DNA from: Apteryx mantelli
Lineage: Eukaryota > Chordata > Aves > Apterygiformes > Apterygidae
NCBI RefSeq assembly: GCF_036417845.1
Contig: NW_027118693.1
Coordinates: forward strand, 3,358,001 to 3,422,000
DNA length: 64,000 nt
Direction: 5' to 3'
Shown here: in pieces, positions 1 to 11,104 of the stretch
Layout: each line of letters opens with the position of its first letter
Numbering within the stretch: position 1 is the first letter of the stretch
The notes under the pieces: model-generated
Seen by the model: the letters and a program-made list of their open reading frames with translations, nothing else
Told to the model about the DNA's origin: nothing
Database searches by the model: none
Translations under genes and position numbers: made by a program

Positions 1-540
1 TCTGTGCAAACAGCTCCATCACCTCTTAGGGTGGGGGGGGCATGGGAATCCATGACAGGTTTTCCTGAGAGTGGGTCCCCCTTTGGGGTCTGGCTCTGAG
101 AGGAAAGGGGTCCTGCATCCCAGAGGCTGAGGTGGCCTGCAGCTCCATGGGGCTCTCAAGAGCCTGCTGGAAATGTCCATATACCATAATGAAACCATGA
201 CCTTGTAATAACACCAAGCCCACTGGGTGTTTGGGAAAATCTTTGTTCCTTCCCCCTGGATCCTTCCAACTTGGCGCAGCATGTTTTGGGCTCAGAGATG
301 CCACCTTCAGATGGCCACAGCCCCGTCCTCCTGCAAATTGGGCTCAAACCTCTGCACCCAAAAGAACATACATTGCAGAGGGCAGATTGGAAACAGGCGG
401 AGGTGCAATCCCCATTCAACAGGTCCTGGCTGACACCAAGGTCTTTTCTCTGAGCTGGGGTGGGCAGTGCTGAGGTGAGCCCAACACAGCCATCTCCCCC
501 AGCCCCCTCATGACCCCACACCACCGCTCCCTAGCTGAGC
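1..540. other. Non-coding flank left of CpG island
   Basis: I see no gene here. Open frames are short, overlap on both strands and match no family I know. Composition is moderately GC-rich and rises into the CpG island that follows. Confidence 0.5.
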
Positions 541-1420
541 CCTAGGGCAGCCGTGGGCAGGGGGCTGGGGCAGGAGGGGCGAGAGGACTCTGCCCTGCCC
601 TGCCCTGGGGGCAGCAGGACGCTACCCACAGGCTCCAGCACCCCAGCCAGCCCCAGGGCCCCCACGCCGGTGCCACAGCTGCCACCAGCACCGGCCCCAG
701 TGCTGCCCCACAGCGCCCCGCACGGCCCCCAGGGCGCAGGGCAGCCAGCAGCCCCGCGGGGCCCCTTCCGCACAGCCCAGCCCCGCCGGGGCAGTGGCCG
801 CGTCCCGGGTCCCCACACTGCCCGCACACACGGCGCCGCGCTGCCCCCAGGCCCTGCTGCGCCCCACGCTGCCGCCCATAACATGGCGCCCCACCGCGGG
901 GGAGGGGGCGGACATACCCGCCAGGACAGGAGGGCCCAGCGTTGCCATGGCATCGCCCCAGTGCAGCCCTCCTATTGGCTGTCAGGAGGAGGAGGGCGGG
1001 CATCGATTTCACTGATGGCTCTGTCAGCCAATTGCAGTCCAACATGTGGAAAAAAAAAGACGTCAAAGACGTGAAAGAGGAGCGGGAGCAAAGCAGGCGA
1101 GAAGCGAGCGGGTGAGAGGGTTTGGTGGGGGCAGCGGGCGCGTTCAAATGGCGGCGGGTGCCCTCCCGCCGGGGCGGGGCAGCGGTGCTGGCTTTGCCGG
1201 GGCTGCTTTGCTGCAGGAGCTGCAGCAGGGGCTGGTGGGGCCGTGAGCAGGGGCCAGAGCGACGTGGGCCAGAGGGGGGAGCTGCCCTGCAGGCAGACGT
1301 GGCGGCCTGCCGCGAGCAGCTGGGCCGGGGCGGCTCGGTGGGGTTTGGGGGCAGGAAGCTTTGGCCCTGTGGTGGCTCTGGGATCCCTGTTAAAGCGTTT
1401 CCCTGAGGTGCTGCTGCCAG
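541..1420. promoter_or_regulatory. CpG island, candidate promoter
   Basis: This is the most CpG-dense stretch of the window. It holds an inverted CCAAT box (attgg at 973-977), a direct CCAAT box at 1028-1032, a CRE-like gacgtc at 1059-1064 followed closely by another gacgtg, an aaatggcggc YY1-like element at 1146-1155 and acatggcgcc at 881-890. There is no good TATA box. This set is typical of a vertebrate TATA-less housekeeping promoter, possibly bidirectional because CCAAT boxes occur in both orientations. The gene it serves is not recognised in the window. Frames of up to 398 codons across the island are judged to be GC-driven artefacts. Confidence 0.6.
1148..1242 (+). CDS. Possible first coding exon, unidentified gene
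   Basis: An ATG at 1148, inside the aaatggcggc element of the CpG island, opens a frame of about 32 codons. It begins MAAGALPPGRGSG and runs into LLQELQQGLVGP. The frame meets a stop that overlaps a good splice donor, cc/gtgagc with GT at 1243-1244, so the exon could end at 1242 in phase 2. An MAA start, G/A/P-rich opening and CpG-island location are common for vertebrate first exons. No downstream exon or protein family was recognised, and the position -3 base is weak for initiation. Chance in GC-rich DNA is the main alternative. Confidence 0.2.
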
Positions 1421-3939
1421 CGCAGCCCCAGGTGCTGCTCGGAGCTGCGTTTGGGAGGTGCTGGGCAAAGTGTGAGCAGGCTGCTGGTGTCCTCGCGAGG
1501 TGCCCTTCCCAATGGTGTCTTCTGTTGTGAAAACTGCATTTCCGAGTGTCTCTGAGAGAGGCTGTCCCCGCATGTCATGCCATGCCTTAGCCGTTGTTTT
1601 TGCTCCCTGCCTCTTGCTTTGCGCCGAGACCTGTGAGCCTGGCAGCAGGGTGAAGGGTGTTTGCAGAAGAGCTGTGTAAGTGTGAGCTGTTTTGCTTGTC
1701 AGGGGCCTTGAAAGTTGATGAACGGCCAGTGCTTGCACTTGCCGTTGTTCTTTCCATGCTCCTAGGTCAGGGTGAAGAGTTGCTGAATTGTGTCTCTGCT
1801 GGTTTCACCAACTGAGATGCCCTGGCCTGAGTCCTTCCGCGTGTCTCCAATTGTGAGGGCCTAAAATAGGAGAATGCTTGTTGTCCTGGATGTGTAGAGG
1901 ATTTTCTGGTTTTGTTCAGCATTGGGGAAGGAAGCAGAGTTCTGAGTTGCGGGAAGGCTTCTCCCTGTGCCTGGGACATGAGGCCCTGCTGTCTTCAGTT
2001 TCATGATTGCTGTTCCCATGCAATCCTCCCATTAGAAAATGTTGCCAAGAATTACTTGCAGGCTGTTCTGCAATTCTTAAGTTTCATAGGCTAGGTGTTG
2101 ATAATGCATAGCAGAAGCTAATCTTTTGGTGTAGTAACTGGTAGGCAATGGGTGTTTCAGAGCATTGTGAGTATTATGAGGCCATGATGTGAATCTGTGA
2201 TGTGATGGCACCTCTATGTGAGCAGCTGACAGGTCAGGCGAAGACGCATGGCTTGGATGCTGGTGGTGAGGTCGCTTCTGGGTTTGTTGCGTGTGCTCAG
2301 AGGAGGGATTGACCCCTGCAGAGCTCTACAGCAATACAGAAATGAAACTCATTAATCAAGCAGAAGTCGATATTCCACATCATCTGACACAAATTTTATT
2401 CCACTCTGTCATCATGAGTTAGTACTGCTACATTTCAAATGCAGATGATGTTCTGTGGTGAGCATGGACATGGAGTTTGCCTTTCCACTGGTTGCTAAGT
2501 AGAAGCTTGCAGCGTCCTTGCAGTCAGCTAGGGAGTGCAGCTAGACTTTTGAGGCTGCTAAATGAATGTAGTGCTGGTGTAAATGAATGTAGTGCTGGTG
2601 TGAGCAGTGGTGTTAGTAATCTCTTCTTGCCAAGGTGAGTGCGCTTTAGAAATTGCCCCTGTCAAAAGAGGAGGGAGCGTGTGAGATTTTCCTGCAAGGT
2701 CTGAATGCTGTGTCTGTCTTTGAGGTGTCCAGCTGCTGTGGTGACACGTTTGGAACTGTAACACTTTAGGGGTCTCTGATTTTCTGTCCACGTATGCAGT
2801 CATTGGAGAATGGGTGCAAAGGCAGTTGGAGGAGACAGAAGGAATGTCACCCCCCAGAAAGGGTATGGGCCACATTTTGAAAGAGATTTCTTGTTCAGAG
2901 AAGTTGAGGCACAAGCGAGAGGCAAGAGCTGGCCTGATCAGCCACTGTGAGAGCACTTGATCTCTGCTTCCTGGAGGTGGGAAGTGAGCAGGCCCCGGGC
3001 TGTGAGTGTCTGTTCAGAGGCAGAGCCTGTTGCAAGGCCTTGGAGGACTAGAAAGGAATGGAAGGTCTGGAGAGTTGGGCTTGGTGTGTTGTGGGGTGCT
3101 TGGGGTGGCCTGTGTGCTGCCATGTGTGGTGCTGTGGGCTGTGTGTCGCTGATGCAGAGGCGTGTGTTGGTTGCCAACCCTCTGTGAGGTGTGGAGGTAA
3201 TGGCATGTTACAGTGCGAGATGCCCTGTGGTGGAGCCAGGTGGTGGCCCCAGTGTTTTGCTGCTCAGCGTGGGAGGAGGTGTCTGGAGAGAGCAGTGCTC
3301 TGCTCCCAAGGCCCAGCCTGCCGTCACAGTGTCCTTCTGGGAGACGTGGGTGAGGACTGTTGGTGACCGTGTTGCCTCCTTGGAGCATCGTGGTGCGAGG
3401 CAGGGCTGCTCACGGTTTGGTGGTTTGTGTCAGCTGAGGTTCAGGCTTGCGGTTTCGGAAGGGTTTGATGCTTCCGTGAGTCTTTGGGATTTTAGTGACT
3501 GCTGGAGAGAGTTCTCTTCTCCCTCCTTAAAGGCTTTCTGTTGAATCTGGACCCTCATTGCATCTTCCCATCTCAGACGCTAATCCATTGCAGTCCCTCA
3601 GTGAGATGGGTAGTTAATGAAAGCAGTGAGAGGCATTTCTGCACGTTGTGCCTACGCAGAGCCTTGCGGAGAGGGGAGATGCCCCCTCACAAGAAGTCAG
3701 GCCTGTGAGGGCGATGGGTGGCTCTGAGACACCTGTCCTTGTTCAGCGGTGGAGGCGGCATCTCCAAAGCCTCTGGTGCCTTTGGCAAGAGTCTCACAAT
3801 AGCAGATTCCTTGAGGCTGCAATGGGGGAGCCATGTGGAGGTAGCAGGGCTCGAACGCCCTGCTCCAGGCAGGTGCCAGTAGAGGAGGTATCTTGGGGCC
3901 TTTTCCGGTGAAGTTTTGATTCTCTCCAAGGATGGAGAT
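1421..3939. other. Non-coding, TG-rich stretch
   Basis: No gene is recognised. All frames are short. A perfect tandem duplication of about 20 bp, built on aatgaatgtagtgctggtg, lies at 2561-2600. The rest could be intron if the CpG island drives a rightward transcript, but I see no convincing exon. Confidence 0.4.
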
Positions 3940-4370
3940 CTGGGAACCTCTCTGGATCTGTGTGCCGCAGTTTGGCCACCGTCACGGAGAAAAAGGTTTC
4001 TTCTTAACATCTGAGAAGCATTTCCCATTGTCCAGTTTGTCCCTGTTGCCTCTCATGCTATTAGTGTGCACCTCCAAGAAAATCCGGCTCCGTCTTCTCT
4101 GTGCCCTCCATAAGGGAGCTGTGCACAGCATGAAGATCTCCGTTGGCCTTCTCTTGTCTAGGCTGAACAAAGCCAGCTCTCGCAGCCTCTCCTTTTATGC
4201 CCCACGCTGCAGCCCCTGACCATCTTGGTGTCCCTGTGCTGGACTCCCTGCAGTGTGTTAGTGCCTGTGCAGAACTGGAGAGCCCAAATGGGACCTGGTA
4301 TACAGACATGGTGTCACCTGTGCCAAAAAGAGGGGTAGAATGTCTTGGTGGCCCTGCTGGCTGCGCTCTC
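3940..4370 (-). repeat. CR1 LINE fragment, diverged
   Basis: The plus strand reads as the complement of the CR1 3' region. It includes the block ggctgaacaaagccagctct followed by cgcagcctctcctttta, and then ctgtgctggactccctgcag, which correspond to the last part of CR1 ORF2 in antisense. It is much more diverged than the other CR1 pieces here. The ends are estimates. Confidence 0.65.
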
Positions 4371-6079
4371 ACCGATAGAGCTCAGCACAGAGGGGAGACA
4401 TTTGCCCCTGCCTGTTGCGACTCTGTAAGGCCAGCAGAACTGCCAGTAACACTCCGATTCCTTCTTTCTTTCTAGGTTGCTCCACTCATGAGGTTCCCAG
4501 TGCAGTGCTAGAGGCGCTGAGGATGGAGGCAGGATGCCAGGCTGTGTCCCTGTACCTGTCAACATCTTGGCCAGCATCGTGAGCCCTCTGTGAAAGCAGC
4601 TGCAAGTGACTGAGAAGAGGCTACGTATGGATGCAAAGGCTTCCATAAATGCACCTGTCTTCCCTGGGTGACTTGGGGTGTGGGTTAACCTCCTGTGCTG
4701 CAAATTCTACATCCCACAACTGCTGTTACTGCCAGCCCGCTCAGGAAATGCTATTGTGCCCCCTCCTTTTCCTAGGAGGTTGTGGTGCCATACAGGATGA
4801 GTCCAAGAGCCTTATAATAGATGCCAGCATGTCTTGAGTGCCTTTTGTCAGTGCCCCAAAGCGTCCGTAGCTTGACCTGAGGAAGTCTCAGAGCTCTTGG
4901 GCTGCTGGCTCTGCGAGGGGTGAGGATGAGCCCAAGGCCAGGTTGCCCATGGCACCCAGCCCTCAGTGCTCTGTGAAGCCAGCTGTGGAGCGCGGACTGG
5001 TGCTGCAGAGCCTGCGCAGCCAGCAGAGCTGGCATTTCAGCAGCCATCCAGTGTGGGGCTGCCTCATTCCTTGGGCCTCATTTCAAAGGCTCTGCACCCT
5101 TTTTCCCTTCCCCAGGGCTCCTTGTGCAAGTAACTAAGGAAAGGAACGGAGGTTACTTTGGGTTCATGAGGCCTTCCGGACTCTCAACTGTTTCTGTGTT
5201 GTATCTGTAACTTTTATATTACTAAAGAAAATCGCCATGCCCCCATCCCTAGCTGGAGATTCCTGAGGGGATGGAGGTGGAAAGCAGCAGCCTGCTGTGC
5301 CCAAAGCAAGCAGGATCCTTCCCTCTGAAAAGAGCAGCATCACCCAAGGAGGCAGCTCTGTGCCTGATCTTGTGCTGCTCATTTGCAGAGGCCTTGTGAG
5401 CCTAGAGTGCCTTGGCCACCTTGTGGTGTTATCACAAGAGCTTCCCTGAGTGTCTGGGTTGCGGAGCCAAGGGAAGGCAGCGAGCAGAGCAGTGGCTGTG
5501 GAGTGTGCAAGTGGCAAGTGTCCTGCATGCATCTGTTCTTGCTGGCACTTGGTTGTATCTAGCAGAAGAGGCAGCTGTGTGGGGCAGAGGCAGTGTGTTT
5601 GTAGAGTAGGTGTCAGAGCAGAGGTCTGGCATCAGGTTGATGCCTGGTGCAGTGCTGAGTTGATCTGAGAGTGTCAGAAAGCCTTTGCAGTGCAGCTGCT
5701 GCCTCAGCTGATCTCTGTCCCTAGAATGCACTGGAAATGGAAGTGGCATGCTGCTGTCATTGTGCAGGTGCTGCAGTGCAAAGGCTCCCAGCTGGGACTT
5801 GATGGTACTAAAGGAAAAGCGAGACCAATCGTTCCCTTTTGTGATTTGTTGCCAGGGTGGCAGAGTGGAGCTGTCGCGTGATCTGGAGAGAGTCTTGCCA
5901 GGAGATGAAAGCCATTTGCAGAAGACTGTTCTGTGTGGAGTGATCACAGCGTAATCGAAGGACGTGAGAGTGGCCCAGGTGAGCTTCTCCTCTATGAAGG
6001 TTTGCACTTTTCAGCTCCCTTGTGACTCAGTCCCAGATAGGGCAGCAGCAGGCAGGTCGATGCCATTTCTGCTTGAGAG
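4371..6079. other. Non-coding stretch before satellite
   Basis: No gene is recognised. Frames up to 191 codons on the minus strand (5432-6007) have no family features. Towards 6 kb the sequence begins to resemble worn copies of the 65-bp satellite unit. Confidence 0.4.
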
Positions 6080-6409
6080 GTGAGTTGTGCGTCTGAAGCT
6101 GGTAGGCCAACAGCATGCATGTAGCTTTGGTGATGCTGGTGAGGTCTCTTGTGTCTGCATGCCTCATAAAGGGGGAGCAGGCCCATTGCTGCTGTTGGTG
6201 CTTTTGTGGTCAGTTGTGCATCGGTATGTGATTGGCGATCAGCATGCACATTGCTGCTGTTTGTGCTTGTTGAGGTCAATTGTGCCTTAGTCGCAAAGAG
6301 TCGAGGAGCAGATATCTGGCTTCATGGCTGCCTGTGAGGTCACTTGAGCCTGAGCACCTGATATTCCAGCTTGCTGCATATTGCTGCTGCTTGTGTTTGT
6401 GGAGTCATT
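6080..6409 (+). repeat. Degenerate left edge of 65-bp satellite
   Basis: Blocks such as gaagctggtaggccaacagc, gaggtctcttgtg and gtgaggtcacttgagcctgag keep the order of the satellite unit (tag-gcca-gc, then gaggtcactt, then gcctgag) but with many substitutions and variable spacing. These look like older units at the margin of the homogenised array. Confidence 0.6.
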
Positions 6410-8010
6410 CAGCCTCAGTATCTGCTAAGCCACTAGGAGCCCCATTGCTCCTTTTTTGTATTTGTGAGGTCACTTCTGTTGAGTGCCTGATAGGCCAGTG
6501 CTGGTGATGTGGGTGGAGTTTGTGGTTGTGATGTCACTTGTGGCTGAGTGCCTGATAGGCCAGTGCTGGTGATGTGCGTGCAGTTTGTGGTTGTGATGTC
6601 ACTTGTGGGTCAGTGCCTGATAGGCCAGTGCTGGTGCTGTGGGTGCAGTTTGTGGTTGTGATGTCACTTGTGGCTGAGTGGCTGATAGGCCAGTGCTGGT
6701 CACATGGCTGCAGTTTGTGGTTGTGATGTCACTTGTGGCTCAGTGCCTGATAGGCCAGTGCTGGTGATGTGGCTGCGGTTTCTGTTTGTGATGTCACTTG
6801 TGGCTGAGTACCTGATAGGCCAGTGCTGGTGCTGTGGGTGTAGCTTGTGGTTGTGAGGTCACTTGTGGCTGAGTGCCTGATAGGCCAGTGCTGGTCCTGT
6901 GTGTGCAGTTTGTGTTTCTGATGTCACTTGTGGCTCAGTATCTGATAGGCCAGTGCTGGTCCTCTGGGTGGGGTTTGTGGTTGTGATGTCACTTGTGGCT
7001 CAGTGCCTGATAGGCCAGTGCGGGTCACATGGGTGTAGTTTGTGGTTGTGAGGTCACTTGTGGCTCCAGCCCGATAGGCCAGTACTAGTTACATGACTGC
7101 AGTTTGCGGTTGTGAGGTCGCTTGTGGCTCAGTGCCTGATAGGCCAGTGTTGGTCCGTGGGTGGAGTTTTTTTTGTGATGTCACTTGTGGTTCAGTGCCT
7201 GATAGGCCAGTGCTGGTGCTGTGGGTGCAGTTTGTGTTTGCGATGTCACTTGTGGCTCAGTGTCTGATAGGCCAGTGCTGGTCCTCTGGGTGGGGTTTGT
7301 GGTTGTGATGTCACTTGTGTCTCCAGCCTGATAGGCCAGTACTAGTTACATGACTGCAGTTTGTGGTGGTGAGGTCACTTGCGGCTGAGTGACTGATAGG
7401 CCAGTGCTGGTGCTGTGGGTGGAGTTTGTGTTTGTGATGTTACTTGTGGCTGAGTGCCTGATAGGCCAGTGCTGGTGCTGTGGGTGCAGTTTGTGTTTGT
7501 GATGTCACTTGTGGCTCAGTGTCTGATAGGCCAGTGCTGGTCACGTGGCTGCAGTTTGTGGTTGTGATGTCACTTGTGTCTCAGTGCCTGATAGGCCAGT
7601 GCTGGTGATGTGGGTGCAGTTTGTGGTTGTGATGTCACTTGTGGCTGAGTGCCTGATAGGCCAGTGCTGGTGCTGTGGGTGCAGGTTGTGGTTGTGATGT
7701 CACTTGTGGCTGAGTGCCTGATAGGCCAGTGCTGGTGCTGTGGGTGGAGTTTGTGTTTGTGATGTCACTTGTGGCTCGGTGCCTGGTAGGTCAGTGCTGG
7801 TGCTGTGGGTGCAGTTTCTGGTTGTGAGGTCTGTTGTGGCTGAGTGCCTGATAGGCCAGTGCTGGTCACATGGCTGCAGTTTGTGTTTGTGATGTCACTT
7901 GTGGCTGAGTGCCTGATAGGCCAGTGCTTGTCGCATGGGTTGAGTTTGTGGTTGTGATGTCACTTGTGGCTCAGTTCCTGATAGGCCAGTGCTGGTCACG
8001 TTTTTGCTGG
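6410..8010 (+). repeat. 65-bp minisatellite array, about 24 units
   Basis: Successive copies of cctgataggccagtgctggt start 65 bp apart over much of the array (for example 6487, 6552, 6617, 6682, 6747). Each is followed by a variable gctgtgggtgcagtttgtgg and then ttgtgatgtcacttgtggct. A few units differ in length by one or a few bases (near 7070 and 7320). Because 65 is not a multiple of three, the frame rotates from unit to unit, and the open frames here (for example 7093-7308) are not genes. Most units contain tgatgtca, a CRE/AP-1-like octamer; others have tgaggtca. Central units are most alike and the edges most diverged, as expected from unequal exchange. Confidence 0.93.
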
Positions 8011-8232
8011 ATTTACCTGTCAGTTTACTTTTGCCTCAGCACCACTTAGTCCCACAGTATGTTCATGTGTCCTCTTTGTCGATTTGAGGTGATTGTGCCC
8101 ATGTACGTTATAGGCCAGCAGGAAGCACATTGTTTCCATGCGGATGTGAGTTCACTTTTGCCTCCGCGTCTGATAGGCCCGTAGTAGGCAGAAGGTTTTA
8201 CAGCTTCGTTGGAAATCACTTTTTCTCAGTAC
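8011..8232 (+). repeat. Degenerate right edge of 65-bp satellite
   Basis: Worn units continue: cagtttacttttgcctcagc, gtctgataggcccgtagtag and finally cactttttctcagtacctg. They stop abruptly at about 8232, where LTR-like sequence begins. This is the junction with the gammaretrovirus-like provirus. Confidence 0.65.
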
Positions 8233-8357
8233 CTGCCTGAGAGCACAAGAAGGATCTTATTGCCAGCAATAATACTTAAAAACTTAGAAATACGACTCCT
8301 GCTGCTCATTACCAGTACCCAAGAGCAAACAAAACAGAACAGATTATTTTATCTGTT
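8233..8357 (+). repeat. 5' LTR remnant (3' end of LTR only)
   Basis: This segment matches the end of the 3' LTR: shared blocks include gactcctgctgctcattacc (8294 region and 13277 region) and the preceding cttattgc.agca.taa.act stretch. About 380 bp of upstream LTR sequence is missing, so the copy has no visible promoter of its own. Confidence 0.8.
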
Positions 8358-8375
8358 TGGCACCCCAGACAGAAC
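8358..8375 (+). other. Candidate primer-binding site
   Basis: The sequence tggcaccccagacagaac follows the 5' LTR remnant at the expected place and begins with the TGG that complements a tRNA CCA end. I cannot assign the primer tRNA with confidence. Confidence 0.4.
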
Positions 8376-8379
8376 ACAG

Positions 8380-9140
8380 CGAGGTTCCCATCTGGTGAAC
8401 ACTGGCACTGGTCTTGCATGCCTATGTTTATCGGCCGCGGGCTCCCGGAAGTCTACTTCAATGGGCACAGGAAATGCCCTGGTTGTGGGAGGACCCAGAG
8501 AAGGCAGCTCGACCTTTTTCTGCAATAGTAAAGGGACATTACCTTTGTTAGGGGGGTGTTCAAGTATTGTTACAACAGATATTTTAGCCAGGGGATAGAG
8601 AACGGATATTGGGAAAAGGATAGGGAATTGGCAGACTGAGATAGAAACCGACAACCTTGACGAGTAGATCCGAATTGGGATTATAATAATACAAATGATT
8701 GGGCAGCATGTGAAATGGCATGCCAAAATCTGGTTTTAGCTATAAGAACTGCCGGGCAAATGGGTGTTATCTCAGAAAAGGTACTATCGTTAGCAAAAGT
8801 CTGAGGAACACTCAATTTTTGAAACAGTCTGCTTGCAGCAAACTATGCTCTTATGCTATGGAGGGATGTCTGTGGAAAATGTTAATGAAAAGCTGGCAGC
8901 GAGCGTATTGGTCCAGCAAGCAGCACCAGATATCCACGAGTATTTCAGAAAACATGCTCCCGGGTGGCGGGGAGAGAATTTACAGACGATACTATCGTTA
9001 TCAACTTTCATATACGATGGAAGATCAGCAAAAGAAAGGAAGGAGAAGGAAAGGCGAAAGCGGGAGGAAGTGAGTATGTTGTCAGCAGCGCTGGGAGGAA
9101 TTCCAAAGATGAAAGGAAAGGGAATAAATGTGAGTGGATG
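8380..9140 (+). pseudogene. gag: gag remnant, gammaretrovirus-like
   Basis: The region holds broken Gag-like reading in more than one frame. The clearest part, about 8833-9141, ends in a capsid C-terminal helix followed by a highly charged stretch (ERKEKERRKREEVSML). This is the arrangement seen before the nucleocapsid in gammaretroviral Gag, where the charged helix helps assembly. No complete zinc knuckle is visible. The overlapping frame 8720-9073 covers the same DNA and is mostly a shadow. Between this remnant and the RT fingers (about 9140-9215) the space is far too short for nucleocapsid end, protease and RT N-terminus, so an internal deletion is likely. Confidence 0.7.
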
Positions 9141-9199
9141 AGGTCAAAGAGGAAGAGGGACCAGAAGAGCAGGAATGGGTGTAAAACAGCACCCGCCTT

Positions 9200-10050
9200 T
9201 CCTGGGAGGCTGAACAGGGATTTGAGCCTGTGATTGCTGATTTGATTAAGAATGGAATTATAGTACAATGTACTTCCCCTTGTAATACCCCTGTATTGCC
9301 TGTGAAGAAACCAAAACTGGACCCAAATGGGGATCTGGTATACCGCTTTGTACAAGATTTGCAAGCAATTAATAAAATAGTGGATCTACCACACCCTGTG
9401 GTCCCTGATGTGATCCAAGTCCTTACGGAAATTCCCTCAGATGCAAACTGTTTTACTGTTGTGGATCTAACAGCAGCTTTCTTTACTATACCAGTCCATG
9501 AAGAGTCACAGTTCCTCTTTGCCTTTACTTGGAAAGCACAGCAGTGTGCATGGACCAGACTGCCACAAAGATTCATGGATTCTTCCACACTGTTTTCGAG
9601 AATATTGAAAAGAGATTTACAAACGATTATGCTGTCAAAAACCATCCCTAAACTGATACAATATATAGATGACTTGTTGATTGCGAGTACTGATTGTGAT
9701 ATTTGTTAGCCAGATAGTAAAACATTGTTGTGTGCCCCAGCGGAAAAGGTGCATAAAGTCTCCCTTGCCAAAAGGCAGTTGTGCCAGCAACAAGTTAATT
9801 ATTTGGGAATGATAATTCGGTCAGGAGAGAGATTGATCTCATCGGAGTGAATACAAGCAAGCCAGGAAATACTAGTCCTTCAGATGAAAAGGCAGGTTAG
9901 GGCCTTTTTAGGTGCAATAGGATTTAATAGGTATTGGATACCCGGATTTAGTGAAAAAGCAAAGGTATTAACACAGTTAACTAAGGATAGTGAACCAGAT
10001 TTAATGGTGTGGACTCCAGAGGTGGAAAAAGCATTTAAGAGTTAAAGCAG
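9200..10050 (+). pseudogene. pol: pol remnant: reverse transcriptase
   Basis: The longest open stretch is 9230-9709. It reads through the fingers and palm of a class I retroviral RT: SPCNTPVLPVKKP, FVQDLQAIN, FTVVDLTAAFF, FAFTW, TLFSRIL and QYIDDLLIAS, with the catalytic YIDD box at 9662-9673. The first catalytic Asp (VVDL) is kept. Two conserved positions are altered: LPQR appears where LPQG is usual, and the second Asp of the VDLxxAFF block is replaced. A TAG at 9707-9709 ends the frame. Thumb and connection continue beyond it with further stops, including NYLGMII, RAFLGAIGF and WIPGFSEKAK. The enzyme copied viral RNA into DNA; this copy cannot be functional. Confidence 0.88.
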
Positions 10051-10056
10051 GAAGTT

Positions 10057-11104
10057 ATGGAAGCTCCCGCTCTAGCTTTACCGGACTCTGGTAAGCCCTT
10101 TGTGTTATATCTGAATGAACGAAAGGGAATCACAAGCAGTGTGCTAGTTCACAAAACTGCCCGGCGCTGGCATGCGATAGCTTATCAGTATGAGCTAGTT
10201 TTGCTCACTGAACCAAATGTAATGTTAGAACAGTGTGATATGCTAAACCCAGCTACTCTGTTACCAGAAATACTGCAAGCTAAGGAAAAATTATTTCACA
10301 ATTGCTTGGAAACAATAGATTTGAGGCTGACTGTTCTGCCTACTGTGGAAGAAGAGCCCCTGCACAATCCGGATTTAATATTGTTCTGTGATGGATCATC
10401 ATACTATGAAAAGGGTCGAAGGGTTGCTGGGTATGCAGTAACTACGCAATGTATATATAGTGCTGGAAGTGGGATCCCTTCCAGGATCTTTTGGGGCTCA
10501 GGCGGTGGAATTGATAGCCTTAACCCGAGCATGTATTATAGCCATGAATAAGACTGCTAATATCTATACGGACTCCAAATACGCTTTGGGAGTGATATTT
10601 GCAACGGGAATAATTTGGAGAGAAAAAGGGGTTTTGACCGTGGCAGGGCATCAAGTAGCCCTCCGAGATCAGATTGTAGAGTTATTAAGGGCTTTGGAAA
10701 AATCTCTGCAGTTAGCAATCCTGCATCAGAGGGCTCACCAACGAGACGCTTTGGATATAACTAAGGGAAATAACCTTGCTGATGCCACAGCAAAAGCAGC
10801 TGCCCTACAACCACTGCCTACCAAACTCGGGCCACGAGAAGAAATGGTAATGACTGAAACTATAGAAGAACTGGAGAAAGAACACCAAGCAACACCTAAG
10901 GAAGAGGTAGAAGGATGGAAGCGTTTGGGAGCAGAACAAAAAAAGGGGATATGTTTTTTGCAGGGAAAACCGTTGCTCCCTAAGATCATGTTGATAACAC
11001 TAGTAAGAGAACTCCATGGACAGATGCACGGGGGGATGTTGTATTTAGACAACGACATTTCCCAGTCATGGGCAGCACCAGGTTTGACTCAAGCAATTTT
11101 ATAA
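10057..11104 (+). pseudogene. pol: pol remnant: RNase H
   Basis: Two overlapping frames (10057-10551 and 10460-11104) carry consecutive parts of a retroviral RNase H, separated by a frameshift near 10485. The first has LFCDGSSY, with the first catalytic Asp. The second has QAVELIALTRA, with the Glu, then IYTDSKYAL and NLADATAKAAA, with the remaining Asp residues. All four metal-binding residues are therefore still visible, spread over two frames. The domain removes the RNA strand of RNA/DNA hybrids. A stop at 11102-11104 falls inside the following zinc-binding region. Confidence 0.85.

Noticed and set aside
542-1738. 398-codon minus-strand open frame over the CpG island
   Set aside because: It overlaps several equally long frames on both strands. 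Low complexity and GC-driven codon content explain it, and no family motif is present.
3842-3870. tRNA-like B-box text (gggctcgaacgccctg)
   Set aside because: It is a local palindrome. No A box, acceptor stem or anticodon arm fits around it.
7093-7308. Repeat-containing frame inside the satellite
   Set aside because: The 65-bp period is not a multiple of three, so the protein cycles through all frames. It is a product of the DNA repeat.
6410-8010. Possible CRISPR-like array
   Set aside because: The whole 65-bp unit repeats, with no unique spacers, and the surrounding genome is avian.
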